A stretch of 64,000 bases of DNA from Acetivibrio straminisolvens JCM 21531. GTDB taxonomy: Bacteria; Bacillota; Clostridia; Acetivibrionales; Acetivibrionaceae. Below, piece by piece: positions 1 through 9,165 of this stretch; within the stretch, counting starts at the first letter, position 1; each line of letters opens with the position of its first letter. Location of the stretch: contig NZ_BAVR01000007.1 in the NCBI RefSeq assembly GCF_000521465.1, forward strand, positions 1 to 64,000, given 5' to 3'. Below the pieces are notes generated by a model. That model had not been told where the DNA came from. It did no database searches and worked only from the letters and a program-made list of their open reading frames with translations. Position numbers and translations under genes: made by a program.

Positions 1-152
1 TATAACGATAAATATGATATAATTAATTTGATTATTTTATGTAAAACAATATTTAATTAACAATAGATATTAAAGTAATTTTTTTTTTGGTGCTTTTGAC
101 ATAATAAATTTTATAATTTGCAAATGTCAAAAACGCCAGAAGGGAGGGAAAA

Positions 153-704
153 ATGGAAGGATTGTTTAATACTAATGGAGAACTGCTCACTGGCGGTTTT
201 ACGGAGGCTATCTGTAACAATGAACTTTGCAGGAGCATTAACGAGTTGGACAGCATCACAGATGTTGACCGGTATTTGGAGAATCTGGGGAATATTGTGC
301 ATATGTTAATGGAAGAGATTAAGCAGGTTAACAGCGAGACAAAGCATTTATTCGGAAAGCCTGGGGATACTACCCCTTGGATTTTAAATGAAAATATCAG
401 ACTAAAGATGTATAAGATGGTACAGAAATTGGGAGATTTTCTTCCTGCCAATGAAGATGTAAGAATAAAAAAGGAGACTATAGCAAAACCGGTAAATACA
501 TACATTGGAATACTTAAGCTCAAGATATGCATGACAATTATCCAGATTTTTGCCACATCTTTCAAGTCTGTACTTCCTATGAAAAGCGAATATTCCCGAT
601 TTCAATCTAATTTGACATATATATTTAATACCGCACTGGAAATAGAAAACGAACTGGGTAAGGCTTTAGACAGCAACAGAATAAAGAATTTTATTCAAAA
701 CTAG
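153..704 (+). CDS. Hypothetical protein, 183 aa
   Basis: An intact reading frame starts at ATG behind a strong GGGAGGG ribosome-binding site. I do not recognise the family. The protein is soluble-looking, mostly helical and charged, with no signal peptide and no membrane segment; a more hydrophobic stretch lies around residues 120-145. There are three cysteines (in the CNNELC pair near residue 22 and in KICM near 125), not arranged as a metal site. It is followed by a two-tier inverted repeat that may terminate it and then by repeat element copy 1. The start of the transcription unit lies outside or at the left edge of the window. No function is assigned. Confidence 0.7.
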   Translation: MEGLFNTNGELLTGGFTEAICNNELCRSINELDSITDVDRYLENLGNIVHMLMEEIKQVNSETKHLFGKPGDTTPWILNENIRLKMYKMVQKLGDFLPANEDVRIKKETIAKPVNTYIGILKLKICMTIIQIFATSFKSVLPMKSEYSRFQSNLTYIFNTALEIENELGKALDSNRIKNFIQN

Positions 705-730
705 GGCAAATTATAATAATTAAAGTTATA

Positions 731-799
731 AACAGACACCTAATTTAGATATTAAACCTGTCTACTTGACAGGGGACATATCGAAACCGGGTGTCTGTT
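731..799 (+). terminator. Two-tier inverted repeat, probable terminator
   Basis: AACAGACACC (731-740) pairs perfectly with GGTGTCTGTT (790-799). The loop holds a second hairpin, CCTGTC/GACAGG (757-773). A T-rich stretch follows the outer stem. It probably terminates the 183-aa gene; the large structured loop is unusual for a simple terminator. Confidence 0.5.
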
Positions 800-807
800 G
801 TTATTAG

Positions 808-869
808 GCCTCTTGGAATGAAATGAAAGAGGCAAAAGCGAAAGGACTTGATGCCCCGAGCTTTTATTG
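808..869 (+). repeat. Interspersed ~60-nt repeat, copy 1
   Basis: One of four copies in the window. Hairpin 1 is GCCTCTT/AAGAGGC around a 12-nt loop. Hairpin 2 is an AAAGC/GCTTT outer stem, then GAA opposite GA, then a five-base inner stem around TTGAT. In this copy the inner stem is degenerate (AGGAC against GCCCC). It begins nine bases after the preceding inverted repeat. Confidence 0.8.
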
Positions 870-927
870 TACAAAGCATGTAGAGGAGAATGTGTCAAGT
901 TCAAAGAATTTTGATTAAAGAATTTTA

Positions 928-956
928 TTGAATGGATCGAATAAATATGGTATAAT
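928..956 (+). promoter_or_regulatory. Sigma-A-type promoter for the sugar-binding lipoprotein
   Basis: TTGAAT and TATAAT are separated by exactly 17 bases. The start site would be about 160 bases before the ATG at 1125, leaving a long leader. In that leader GTTTTG/CAAAAC can form a weak hairpin (near 967-992). I see nothing else in the gap 705-1124 beyond the inverted repeat, the repeat element and this promoter. Confidence 0.6.
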
Positions 957-1124
957 AAAATATATAGTTTTGTAAAATTCTGTTTTTCAAAACGACATTT
1001 CCTAATTTAATTGATTTTCTTTTTATATCTCTTGATTTATACTGCTGAAGAATAATTTGATTTCGGATAGATATTTACATGTTGCTTCATTGTTTTTTAC
1101 TATTCCGAAAAGGAGGAAAAACAT

Positions 1125-2465
1125 ATGAAAAACATAACGATTAAGATGTTGTTATTGGTTCTTTCGGTTTTGTTGCTTGCCGCTTTTTTTACCGGGTGCA
1201 CTAAAAAACCTGCCAGTGCAGAGGAAAATACAGAGCCCCAAGTAGTTTTTAGTACTCCCCGACGAGAGATTGACCTAAACGGTTATACCGTTAAGATTGC
1301 TCAATGGTGGGATGGAAGTCCAAAGGATAGAATGAGTATTGAGCGTCACAGGGCTGCTGAAGAGAAATTTAATTGCAAGATTGAATATGTAACCATTGCA
1401 TGGGATCAGATTGTAAGTAAATTTACTTCATCGGTATTATCGGGAGAGCCGATAGCCGATATTATTCTATTTGAAATGACAAAGGCACTTCCTGTGTTTG
1501 CCGAATCGGACCTTATAATTCCGGTGGACGACTATTTTAACTTTAATCATCCCAAATGGCCGTCTATAATTAAACAAACAGGAAGGTATGCAGGAAAGCA
1601 ATACGGATTTACCAATGCTTCTTGGAATATATCGGGCATTTATTACAACAAGGTGTTGTTTGACAGGCTGGGATTGCCTGACCCGTATGTACTTCAGGAG
1701 AACGGGGAATGGACATGGGAAAAATTCCTTGAAATAGCGCAAAAAGCAACAGGGGATGAGGATGGAGACGGACAAAATGACCGGTGGGGATTGGTAATTC
1801 AAGGTCATAATCTGTATGCTGCCCTTGTTTTATCCAATAATGCCAATATAATAAATATTGATGATTACGGAAAAGCTACTTTTGCTCTTGATGACCCGAA
1901 TGCCATTGAAGCCCTTCAGTTTTTTGGGGATTTGCACAATAAGTATAAGGTTGTGGCTCCTGTTATGGATTCGACTGACTGGTATGAAGCTCCTCGGGAA
2001 TTTTCAAAAGGCAATGTTGCCATGTTTTTCGGACAAGGATGGGACGGACAGGATTTAAAAACTGCAATGAAAGATGATTTTGGTTTTGTATTTTTGCCTA
2101 AAGGGCCTAAAGCTTCCGATTACATTGTTCCTGTTCAGCAGGAATGTAAAATATATGTAATGCCCAAATATGCCAAGCATCCTAAAGAGGTAGCTAAGGT
2201 TTTTGAGGAAATATTCCCATTTTATAATGACATGGTGGGTTTCGAGTATTGGATTGCGGAATTTTTAGACAGTACTGAAGAGAAAGCTACAGTCAGAAAG
2301 ATGCTTGAAAAAGGCAAAGTGTCGATGCACCAGGGATATCCTACATTTGATAACCTGCTTTTCAAAAAGGTGACCGGTGAAATAATAGATAAAAACGTTC
2401 CTGCGGAAATTTTTATAAAAGATTTTAAGGATGAAGCCCAGAGGGCTATTGATTCCGAATATTAA
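1125..2465 (+). CDS. Extracellular sugar-binding lipoprotein of ABC type
   Basis: The 446-aa product has a typical lipoprotein signal peptide: basic start, hydrophobic core, then a Cys at about residue 25 (FFTGC). A Ser/Ala/Glu-rich linker follows, then a family 1 extracellular solute-binding fold with the usual W-rich ligand-cleft segments (QWWDGS, GEWTWEKF, GQGWDGQD). The acidic DEDGDGQNDRWG segment is common in binding proteins for oligosaccharides. It would sit anchored outside the membrane and capture a sugar. There are no permease or ATPase genes beside it; the next gene, 67 bases on, is a chemoreceptor. That suggests either an orphan binding protein feeding a distant transporter or a sensing partner of the receptor. 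The ribosome-binding site is AAAGGAGG. Confidence 0.85.
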   Translation: MKNITIKMLLLVLSVLLLAAFFTGCTKKPASAEENTEPQVVFSTPRREIDLNGYTVKIAQWWDGSPKDRMSIERHRAAEEKFNCKIEYVTIAWDQIVSKFTSSVLSGEPIADIILFEMTKALPVFAESDLIIPVDDYFNFNHPKWPSIIKQTGRYAGKQYGFTNASWNISGIYYNKVLFDRLGLPDPYVLQENGEWTWEKFLEIAQKATGDEDGDGQNDRWGLVIQGHNLYAALVLSNNANIINIDDYGKATFALDDPNAIEALQFFGDLHNKYKVVAPVMDSTDWYEAPREFSKGNVAMFFGQGWDGQDLKTAMKDDFGFVFLPKGPKASDYIVPVQQECKIYVMPKYAKHPKEVAKVFEEIFPFYNDMVGFEYWIAEFLDSTEEKATVRKMLEKGKVSMHQGYPTFDNLLFKKVTGEIIDKNVPAEIFIKDFKDEAQRAIDSEY

Positions 2466-2532
2466 AAGTAAATTGATACAAGCGGTTTAATAAACTTGAT
2501 ACTTCCACCTTAATTATGTAGGAGGCAATTTT

Positions 2533-4759
2533 ATGAATTTCATAAAGCGTTTACCGGATTGGTTTAAAGGAAGTATGGAATTTTGCAATAAAATGATTGT
2601 TAGTTTAAAGAAAAAGCTAAAGGATGGGTATGACACTTGGCAAAAAATTAATAATACGAATAGCGAAAAGGGAAATAAAAATGTCGAAAAAATACTTGAT
2701 TTTTTAAGTATGCCTTTAAGGAGCATTAGTATACAGACAAGGCTTTTTATATCTTTTACTTCAATTGCCCTGATACTTTTGCTTATTACCGGTTATCTGT
2801 CCTACAGCAAATCCAGCGAAGCTATGAAATCGAAAATCAGTACTTATTCAATACAGATAACAAATCAGCTGGGTGGCATATTGGAAAGGGAAATGGACAA
2901 GTATGGGAAATTCCTGAATGATTTTTCTTCCGAGAGGTCTTATTTTCAAGATGTTTTGGTTAAAATGAGAGAACCTGGTATGGATTTATATTCCAGAAGA
3001 AAGCTGATTAACGATGTGGAAGCTATATGGCCAGATGATAGGGACTTTGGGTAATAGAATTGAGCTGATGAAAGTTGTAGTTAACGATGAAATTGAAGTG
3101 TTTTATGGTAATAACAATATAATTACGGACATGGATACGGATAAAATTATTGAAGATATTGAGAACTCAAGTCAGATTAATAATTTCAGCTTTTATATTT
3201 CGAAAAATGAAGAGGGTGAAAAGAATTGCTACCCGATGATTACTAAAAAAATCATTTCCGTCAGAACGGGAAAAAAACTGGGATATATTATTTTTATGTT
3301 GGGAGAGGATTTTTTATTAAATCAATACAGAGAGGTTGATTTAGGAGAAGAAACCGGTATTTTTATAATGAATGAAGAAGGTATAGTAGTATCAAGCAAT
3401 AACAATGAAATTCCCATAGGTGTTAGGTTTGAAAATGAGGAATTTATCAATAATTTGACAATAAGCAAAGATAAAGAAATATATTCTTTTCCGGCAAACA
3501 TAAACAATGAAAACTGCCATATCACGTTCACATACCTGAGCAAATTTGGATTGTATCTGATTAGCAATATCCCGTATTCATATCTTAATAGAGAGTCGAG
3601 CAATCTTTTATCAACGATAATTTTTGTCTTTTTAGTTTGCTTTTTAATTACTGTTTTGCTGTCATTCATAATAACCCGGAGTATTTCATCTCCTTTGCAA
3701 AAGCTTGTGGAATTGATGAAGAAAAACAGGGACGGATGTCTTACTGTTGATGAGACCGACAATAACAAGGATGAAATCAGCGTTGTTATAAACAACTTTA
3801 ATGATATGATTGAAAACATAAGGAAGGTAGTATTAAAAGGCAATGAATCATCAATCCATGTATTAGACAGTTCGCAGAAAATTAAGCTGTCTGCAAACAG
3901 GTCCAGAAGTCTAACATCGAATATTGCTTCCACTATGGAGGAGATAGCAAAAGGTTCGGCAAAGCAGGCAGAGGATATTTCAGATGCCGTTGGTTGCATA
4001 GATAAGCTGTATGACGGAGTAAAAGAAGTTGAATGTAAAACCACTGTTGTATCCGATATCGCGAATAATACCCACATGTTGAGTGAGAACGCTCTTGTTG
4101 TTGTTGAAGAACTGAAAAACAAATCGATAGAGACTAAAGAGGTAACAAACAAGATAATTTATGATATTACATCGTTAAATAAAGACATGAAGGAAATAAA
4201 GAAGATTATAAAGATGATTATGGATATATCCGGGCAAACAAAACTACTAGCGTTAAATGCTACTATTGAGGCAGCCAGAGCAGGAGAAGCGGGAAAAGGA
4301 TTTGCTGTGGTGGCTTCAGAAGTAAAAAAACTTGCAAATCGTACAAAGGATGCATCCAATATAATAAACGACATATTGAACACTATTCAGCAAAAAACTG
4401 AGTCCACAGTGGATTATGCCAACAGCACCAGTCATATAATCAGCCAACAGTTGGAATCGGTGATTCAGACGGACAATGCATTTAAGACCATACGGGAAGG
4501 CATGGCGGATATTTCCGAGCAAATAAATAATGTGCATGATTCAATGAAGGAAATTGTGTCATTAAATGAGATGGTAAAGAATGCATTAGGCAGTGTTGCT
4601 GTTTTGTCTGAGGCAGCAGCTGCAACGTCACAGAATGCATCTTCCAATTCCCAGGAACAACTGATGGGAGCCGAAGAACTGTTGGAGTATGCAGATCAGC
4701 TAAACAAAATGGCACAGGAGCTTAATGAAACTATGTCCATATTTAAGATTGATATGTAG
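2533..4759 (+). CDS. Methyl-accepting chemotaxis protein (reading frame broken once)
   Basis: The start is ATG behind TAGGAGG. The frame breaks at 3049-3051, where GGG should be GG; removing one G gives a continuous product of about 741 aa. Order of parts: a cytoplasmic start of about 70 residues, a first membrane segment near 72-93, an extracellular sensor region to about residue 357 (Cache-like by size and position), a second membrane segment near 360-382, a HAMP linker, and the cytoplasmic signalling domain. The signalling tip is clearly visible ([19 protein letters not shown], near residue 570). It should relay an outside signal to CheA/CheW. The extra 70 residues before the first membrane segment are unusual. 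The neighbouring sugar-binding lipoprotein may be its ligand carrier. Confidence 0.88.
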
Positions 4760-4887
4760 TAGTAATATTAAATTTATTAATTAAAGTTTATAAATTATTA
4801 ATAAATTATTCATATGTTTTTAATATTTATGAGGTAATATTTATATAACCAGTGAAAACCTTTTATATAGATTTAATCTTCTATACT

Positions 4888-4910
4888 GGAGCTGTAGCAG
4901 GCTCCTTTTT
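4888..4910 (+). terminator. Intrinsic terminator after the chemoreceptor
   Basis: GGAGC pairs with GCTCC across an 8-nt loop and is followed at once by five T residues. Confidence 0.7.
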
Positions 4911-4952
4911 GTTTTGGTATTTTGTGTTTGTGCATTTTTTGATATAAACGGT

Positions 4953-4981
4953 AAAAGGAGTAGCAATCGGCTACTCCTTTT
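4953..4981 (-). terminator. Terminator of tRNA-Leu, probably bidirectional
   Basis: AAAAGGAGTAG pairs with CTACTCCTTTT. On the minus strand it lies 21 bases after the tRNA CCA end, so it fits as the tRNA-Leu terminator; it could also work on the plus strand. Confidence 0.65.
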
Positions 4982-5001
4982 GTAAATTATAAAACTTTAT
5001 T

Positions 5002-5088
5002 TGGTGCGAGGAAAGGGATTTGAACCCTCACAACCTTGCGGCCACTAGAACCTGAATCTAGCGCGTCTGCCAGTTCCGCCATCCTCGC
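5002..5088 (-). tRNA. tRNA-Leu (CAG), CCA encoded
   Basis: The minus strand folds as a class II tRNA: acceptor GCGAGGA/TCCTCGC, a long variable arm, the TTCAAATCC T-loop, and anticodon loop TTCAGGT giving CAG. The 3' CCA is encoded. It is preceded by its own promoter and followed by a terminator. Confidence 0.95.
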
Positions 5089-5107
5089 ATTCGTAAGTGC
5101 AATAAAT

Positions 5108-5136
5108 ATTGTACATTAAAAATCGTAATTATGCAA
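5108..5136 (-). promoter_or_regulatory. Promoter of tRNA-Leu
   Basis: On the minus strand TTGCAT and TACAAT are separated by 17 bases, about 20 bases before the tRNA 5' end. Confidence 0.65.
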
Positions 5137-5416
5137 GAAGAAATTTTTATATTTTTTTATAAAATTAAAAAAAGTCTAGGCATAGGCTAAAAAATGTGGT
5201 AATATTGTAACTGTCGAATACAGTAAATTGTTCCAATGAGATAATAAAAAATTACTGTACTTACTTAACATAAAACAAGATATGCAAAGATTTAAGATAG
5301 CTGTACCCGGTTTTTTGTGTTTTTTGCTGCTAAATATCTTATAGTTGTCCATTATACTATTTATGCAATTATATAATTAGAATCCGAAGGTTGATTACTA
5401 TGGGGAGGGCATTTTA
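5137..5416. other. AT-rich intergenic stretch
   Basis: Together with the tRNA promoter this makes a 328-base gene-free stretch. I see no further gene, tRNA or strong hairpin. The region just before 5417 is AT-rich with GGGGAGGG as ribosome-binding site, so the promoter of the next gene probably lies here, but I could not place it with confidence. Confidence 0.5.
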
Positions 5417-5956
5417 ATGAGAAGCTTAAGTCTTGCAAATGACAGAGGCTTAAAACGCATTTTAGACATAATGGAACAGTGTTCGGAAAGAGTTGATGTA
5501 AAATTAATGAGTATTGTTTTGTATGGGGCCAGGGCAAAGGGAGACAATACTTCGCAAAGTGTATATGAATTTCTGATCTTATCAAATAATGATACTTCCC
5601 TCGATAAATTTATATTATTTAATGAAACTGTCAAGTTGGAACTTTTAAAAGAGAAATATCTAAATGTCAATGTTTTAAATTATACTCCGGAAATATTTGA
5701 GGAAATACTATATAAGGATGAGATGGTGGGAACATTTTTGTATATGATATGTCGGGAGAATATCATCCTTTACGATAGATACGGTACTTTCATGTCAATA
5801 CGAGAAAGAATGATAAACAGCAAGATAAAAAGTGAAGAGGTCTTTTTAAGACAGTGCATAGAATTTTCTAAAAAAATCGGTTCGGAGAAGTGGGTTAGAA
5901 AATTTGACAAGACTTTAATGCATTATATGTACCGCAATAATCGAAGAAGGTTTTAA
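5417..5956 (+). CDS. Nucleotidyltransferase-fold protein with degenerate active site
   Basis: The 179-aa intact frame starts at ATG behind GGGGAGGG. Residues about 34-55 read LYGARAKGDNTSQSVYEFLIL, which lines up with the GSxARG...SDxDL motif of minimal (MNT-type) nucleotidyltransferases. The two metal-binding Asp residues expected in SDxD are absent here (SVYE). The fold may therefore be kept for nucleotide or protein binding only. The C-terminal half is helical and basic (end NNRRRF). No partner toxin or HEPN gene is next to it; tRNA-Leu lies upstream and murD downstream. The family assignment rests on this one motif and is tentative. Confidence 0.55.
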   Translation: MRSLSLANDRGLKRILDIMEQCSERVDVKLMSIVLYGARAKGDNTSQSVYEFLILSNNDTSLDKFILFNETVKLELLKEKYLNVNVLNYTPEIFEEILYKDEMVGTFLYMICRENIILYDRYGTFMSIRERMINSKIKSEEVFLRQCIEFSKKIGSEKWVRKFDKTLMHYMYRNNRRRF

Positions 5957-5975
5957 TATTGCTTTATATAAAAAA

Positions 5976-6003
5976 TTGAGTTAAAGTTACTTTGATTTAT
6001 AAT
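5976..6003 (+). promoter_or_regulatory. Candidate promoter for murD
   Basis: TTGAGT and TATAAT are separated by 16 bases, about 55 bases before the murD start. It is a moderate match. Confidence 0.45.
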
Positions 6004-6058
6004 CTTATATGGGTTTTGACCATATAATATACTTGAAGTAAAAATTGGAGGAAATATT

Positions 6059-7459
6059 TTGAACAGCAAGTTGAATGATTTTAAAAAGAAAATAAAAAAT
6101 AAGAAAGTTGCTGTGCTGGGCATAGGAATCAGCCACACACCGTTAATTTCGTATCTGTACAAACTTGGAGCAGATATAACGGCCTTTGACAAATCGGACG
6201 AAACTAGGCTTAAGCCTACATTGGAAGCGTTTAAAGGTATGGATATTAAATATAGTCTTGGCGAAGGTTATCTCGATAATTTAAAAGGTTTTGACATACT
6301 GTTCAGGACTCCGGGTATGAGGTATGATATCCCACAGATTTTGGCCGCAAAGGAGGAAGGAACTGAGATAACCTCGGAGATGGAAGTCTTTTTTGAGCTT
6401 TGTCCGGCGCAAATTTTTGCCGTGACGGGCAGTGATGGGAAGACCACAACTACCACGCTTATATATAATATGCTAAAGGAGCAGGGCTATAATTGCTGGC
6501 TGGGTGGAAATATAGGCATACCTTTACTAAGCAAAATTGATGAAATAAAGGATACGGATAAGGTTGTGCTGGAGCTGAGCAGTTTTCAGTTGCACACCAT
6601 GACCGAGAGCCCTCATATAGCAGTTGTGACAAATGTTTCGCCCAATCACTTGGATGTACATAAGTCCATGGACGAGTATGTATTTGCCAAAAAGAATATT
6701 TTTAAGCACCAGTCGGCAGAGGATAAGCTGGTAATTAATTTTGACAACGATATTACCCGCGGATTTGCAAATGAGGCACAGGGGGATGTAGTCTATTTCA
6801 GCAGAAAAGCCAGTCTTGAGAAGGGCGCAATGCTAAAGGACAATATGCTGATTTTTAAAGATGGCGAATCGGTAACTGAGATTGTTAAAGCTGATGATAT
6901 TGTTATTCCGGGAGTCCATAACATTGAAAATTTCCTTGCGGCTACTGCTGCAGTAATAGACTGTGTTGACAGGGATGTTATAAAAAAGGTTGCCACCACC
7001 TTTACCGGAGTTGAGCACCGGATTGAGCTTGTAAGGGAGCTAAACGGTATAAAATTTTATAATGACTCTATAGCAAGCAGTCCCACGAGAACGATTGCAG
7101 GGTTGAATTCCTTTAAAGATAAAGTGATCTTAATTGCCGGCGGCTATGATAAAAAAATACCTTATGATGCTTTAGGACCGGTAATTGCAGAAAAAGTAAA
7201 GTGTCTTGTCTTAATAGGGCAGACAGCTCCAAAGATTGAAAAGGCATTAAAGGATGAAACTGAAAGAACGGGAAAAGGCACCGATATTCCGGTTTACAGG
7301 TGCGGTTCCCTTGATGAAGCCGTTCAGACAGCTTATCGATTTGCTTCCTTAGGGGACACAATAATTTTGTCTCCGGCAAGTGCCAGCTTTGATATGTTTA
7401 AAAGTTTTGAAGAGAGAGGCAATAAGTTTAAGGAAATTGTTAATTCTATCAAAGCTTGA
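6059..7459 (+). CDS. murD: UDP-N-acetylmuramoyl-alanine--D-glutamate ligase
   Basis: This cytoplasmic enzyme adds D-glutamate to UDP-MurNAc-L-Ala in peptidoglycan precursor synthesis, using ATP. The 466-aa product is full length and intact. It has an N-terminal Rossmann-like UDP-binding domain, the Mur ligase ATP-binding loop (TGSDGKTTTT, near residue 123), the central domain with NVSPNHLDVH, and the C-terminal domain with NDSIASSPTRT and the DKKIPYD segment. Start is TTG, chosen because GGAGG lies nine bases upstream and the downstream residues fit the family start. It stands alone, away from a dcw cluster; the tRNA operon transcribed towards it follows. Confidence 0.95.
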   Translation: MNSKLNDFKKKIKNKKVAVLGIGISHTPLISYLYKLGADITAFDKSDETRLKPTLEAFKGMDIKYSLGEGYLDNLKGFDILFRTPGMRYDIPQILAAKEEGTEITSEMEVFFELCPAQIFAVTGSDGKTTTTTLIYNMLKEQGYNCWLGGNIGIPLLSKIDEIKDTDKVVLELSSFQLHTMTESPHIAVVTNVSPNHLDVHKSMDEYVFAKKNIFKHQSAEDKLVINFDNDITRGFANEAQGDVVYFSRKASLEKGAMLKDNMLIFKDGESVTEIVKADDIVIPGVHNIENFLAATAAVIDCVDRDVIKKVATTFTGVEHRIELVRELNGIKFYNDSIASSPTRTIAGLNSFKDKVILIAGGYDKKIPYDALGPVIAEKVKCLVLIGQTAPKIEKALKDETERTGKGTDIPVYRCGSLDEAVQTAYRFASLGDTIILSPASASFDMFKSFEERGNKFKEIVNSIKA

Positions 7460-7504
7460 CAAGAATAAAGGAATATCAAAAAACAAGGACAAATATAAGA
7501 AATG

Positions 7505-7524
7505 GTTAGAGTATTTACTCTAAC
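7505..7524 (-). terminator. Hairpin ending the tRNA operon
   Basis: GTTAGAGT pairs with ACTCTAAC around a 4-nt loop, four bases beyond the CCA end of tRNA-Tyr. The following T-run on the minus strand is weak, so it may be an RNA-processing signal as well. Confidence 0.5.
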
Positions 7525-7528
7525 ATTT

Positions 7529-7613
7529 TGGTGGAGGGAGATGGATTCGAACCATCGAAGTCAGAGACAACAGATTTACAGTCTGCCCCCTTTGGCCACT
7601 CGGGAACCCCTCC
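7529..7613 (-). tRNA. tRNA-Tyr (GTA), CCA encoded
   Basis: Class II tRNA on the minus strand. Acceptor GGAGGGG pairs with CCCTCC, the anticodon loop CTGTAAA gives GTA, and there is a long variable arm. It is last in the Met-Phe-Tyr series. Confidence 0.95.
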
Positions 7614-7676
7614 ATATATAATATTATTTTGTAAAACTAATCGGTGATACTTGCTAAATAATCCTACTATACATTA

Positions 7677-7752
<76 letters not shown>

Positions 7753-7766
7753 AAAATATTTTGTGT

Positions 7767-7843
7767 TGGTGGGCCTTCAGGGACTCGAACCCCGGACCAA
7801 CCGGTTATGAGCCGGTTGCTCTAACCAACTGAGCTAAAGGCCC
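7767..7843 (-). tRNA. tRNA with CAT anticodon, probably elongator Met
   Basis: Class I tRNA on the minus strand with acceptor GGGCCTT/AAGGCCC, anticodon loop CTCATAA and encoded CCA. CAT can mean elongator Met or lysidine-modified Ile. It is not an initiator, because the acceptor pair 1-72 is normal. I favour Met from its overall resemblance to clostridial elongator Met tRNAs, but Ile2 is not excluded. Confidence 0.85.
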
Positions 7844-7911
7844 GCATAAAACCAAGCCTGACAAAACAATGAATTCCATATTTCTCAAGGCTTTTTCTGA
7901 CGGCAATGAAT

Positions 7912-7940
7912 AGTATAATTGAAATCCGGATATAAGTCAA
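7912..7940 (-). promoter_or_regulatory. Promoter of the Met-Phe-Tyr tRNA operon
   Basis: On the minus strand TTGACT and TATACT are separated by 17 bases, about 70 bases before the first tRNA. This is a strong match. Confidence 0.75.
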
Positions 7941-8062
7941 GAGAATTTTTACGAAAATATTTCGAAAATAGTAAATTATAATTTGAAGCAGGCTTGAAGA
8001 AATATTTCAGTAAATATATAATCTATGTTGTTGGCGAATTTCAAAGACCTTGGGAGATTAAA

Positions 8063-9075
8063 ATGAGTATAGATAAATTAAAACTGGAAATAAAAAACGA
8101 AAGTCTAGGAAAGCTCTATCTTTTTTACGGTGAGGAAGAATACCTGAAGAAATTCTATCTGGGCAAAATTGAAGAAATAATTCTAAGAGATGATAGGACG
8201 GGTCTAAACAAAGTAGTAATAGAGGGAAAGACAGAAGCTTCAAAGATTGTTGAAGCCTGTGAGACAATGCCGTTTTTCGCAGAGAGAAAACTGGTTGTTG
8301 TAAAAAAATCGGAGTTGTTTAATTCTAAAAGGTCAAACTCCTCTAAAGAAAATAAGAATGATGAACTGGTTGAATATTTGCAAAATATACCCGATTATAT
8401 ATGTTTGGTTTTTTACGAGGAGGATATTGACAAAAGACTGAAAATTGTAGGCGCTGTCAAGAAATATGGTTTGATGGTGGAATTTCCTTTTCAAAAGCCT
8501 CACGAACTTGTTAAATGGGCTGTTAAAGTTTTCGGGTCCTACGGCAAGACGATTGATGTAAGTACGCATCATACCTTATAGATATATGTGAAGATGGGAT
8601 GGCTGAAATATTAAACGAAATAAACAAGGTTGTTCTTTATCTGGGTGAAAGACAGAAAGTCACCGTTGAAGATATAAAAAAGGTTTGCACAAAGTCAATA
8701 AAAAGCAGAATATTTGATTTGATTGACGCTATAGCGGAAAGAAAGCTTGATTTGGCTTTGAAGCTTTTAAACGACATGATTATTTTAAAGGAGCCTCTGC
8801 CCAAGATTTTATTTATGATAGCAAAACAACTGAAGCAATTATTGGAGCTAAAGCTTTTATTTAGCAAAGGTATGGATGAGAAGGAAGTGTGTTCTAAGAT
8901 GGGTTTGAACCCTTATGCCATAAAGAAAATGATCCGGCAGTCCAAGTGCTTTTCGCTGGAGAAACTGAAAAGTGCAGTACAAGAAGCCCTTGATTTGGAT
9001 CTTTCAATAAAAACGGGAAAGATAAACGACAGAACGGCTGTGGAAATACTAATTTGTAATTTGGCAGCCGAATAA
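8063..9075 (+). CDS. holA: DNA polymerase III delta subunit (frame broken once)
   Basis: The delta subunit opens the sliding clamp as part of the clamp loader. The ATG at 8063 is chosen because GGGAG precedes it and the following residues (GKLYLFYGEEEYL) match the family start; an in-frame TTG at 7994 would add 23 residues unlike the family. The frame breaks near 8566, where ACGCATC should be ACGGCATC. With one G restored the product is about 337 aa, the usual size. The P-loop-like start, the central AAA+ region with LVVVKKSEL and IPDYICLVFYE, and the C-terminal helical clamp-loader collar (KILFMIAKQLKQLLELK) are all present. It lies head to head across a short gap from the tRNA operon promoter. 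Confidence 0.88.
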
Positions 9076-9085
9076 AAGGAGATGT

Positions 9086-9119
9086 AAAAAAGCTCCGGGG
9101 AGATAACCCGTGAGCTTTT
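9086..9119 (+). terminator. Terminator of holA
   Basis: AAAAAGCTC pairs with GAGCTTTT, with an inner CGGG/CCCG stem. It starts 11 bases after the holA stop. Confidence 0.65.
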
Positions 9120-9138
9120 AAAATCAGGCTTTAAGTAG

Positions 9139-9165
9139 AAAAACGTACTTTCCAGTACGTTTTTT
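9139..9165 (-). terminator. Terminator of rpsT, bidirectional
   Basis: AAAAACGTACT pairs with AGTACGTTTTT around TTCC. The minus-strand T-run follows directly, next to the rpsT stop codon. It can also stop plus-strand readthrough from holA. Confidence 0.75.

Noticed and set aside
3322-4152. 276-aa minus-strand frame in the chemoreceptor
   Set aside because: It is a shadow frame of a well-defined gene, with Ser/Phe-rich low-complexity composition.
5137-5416. Possible small RNA gene in the AT-rich gap
   Set aside because: No hairpin with T-run and no convincing promoter in a consistent arrangement.
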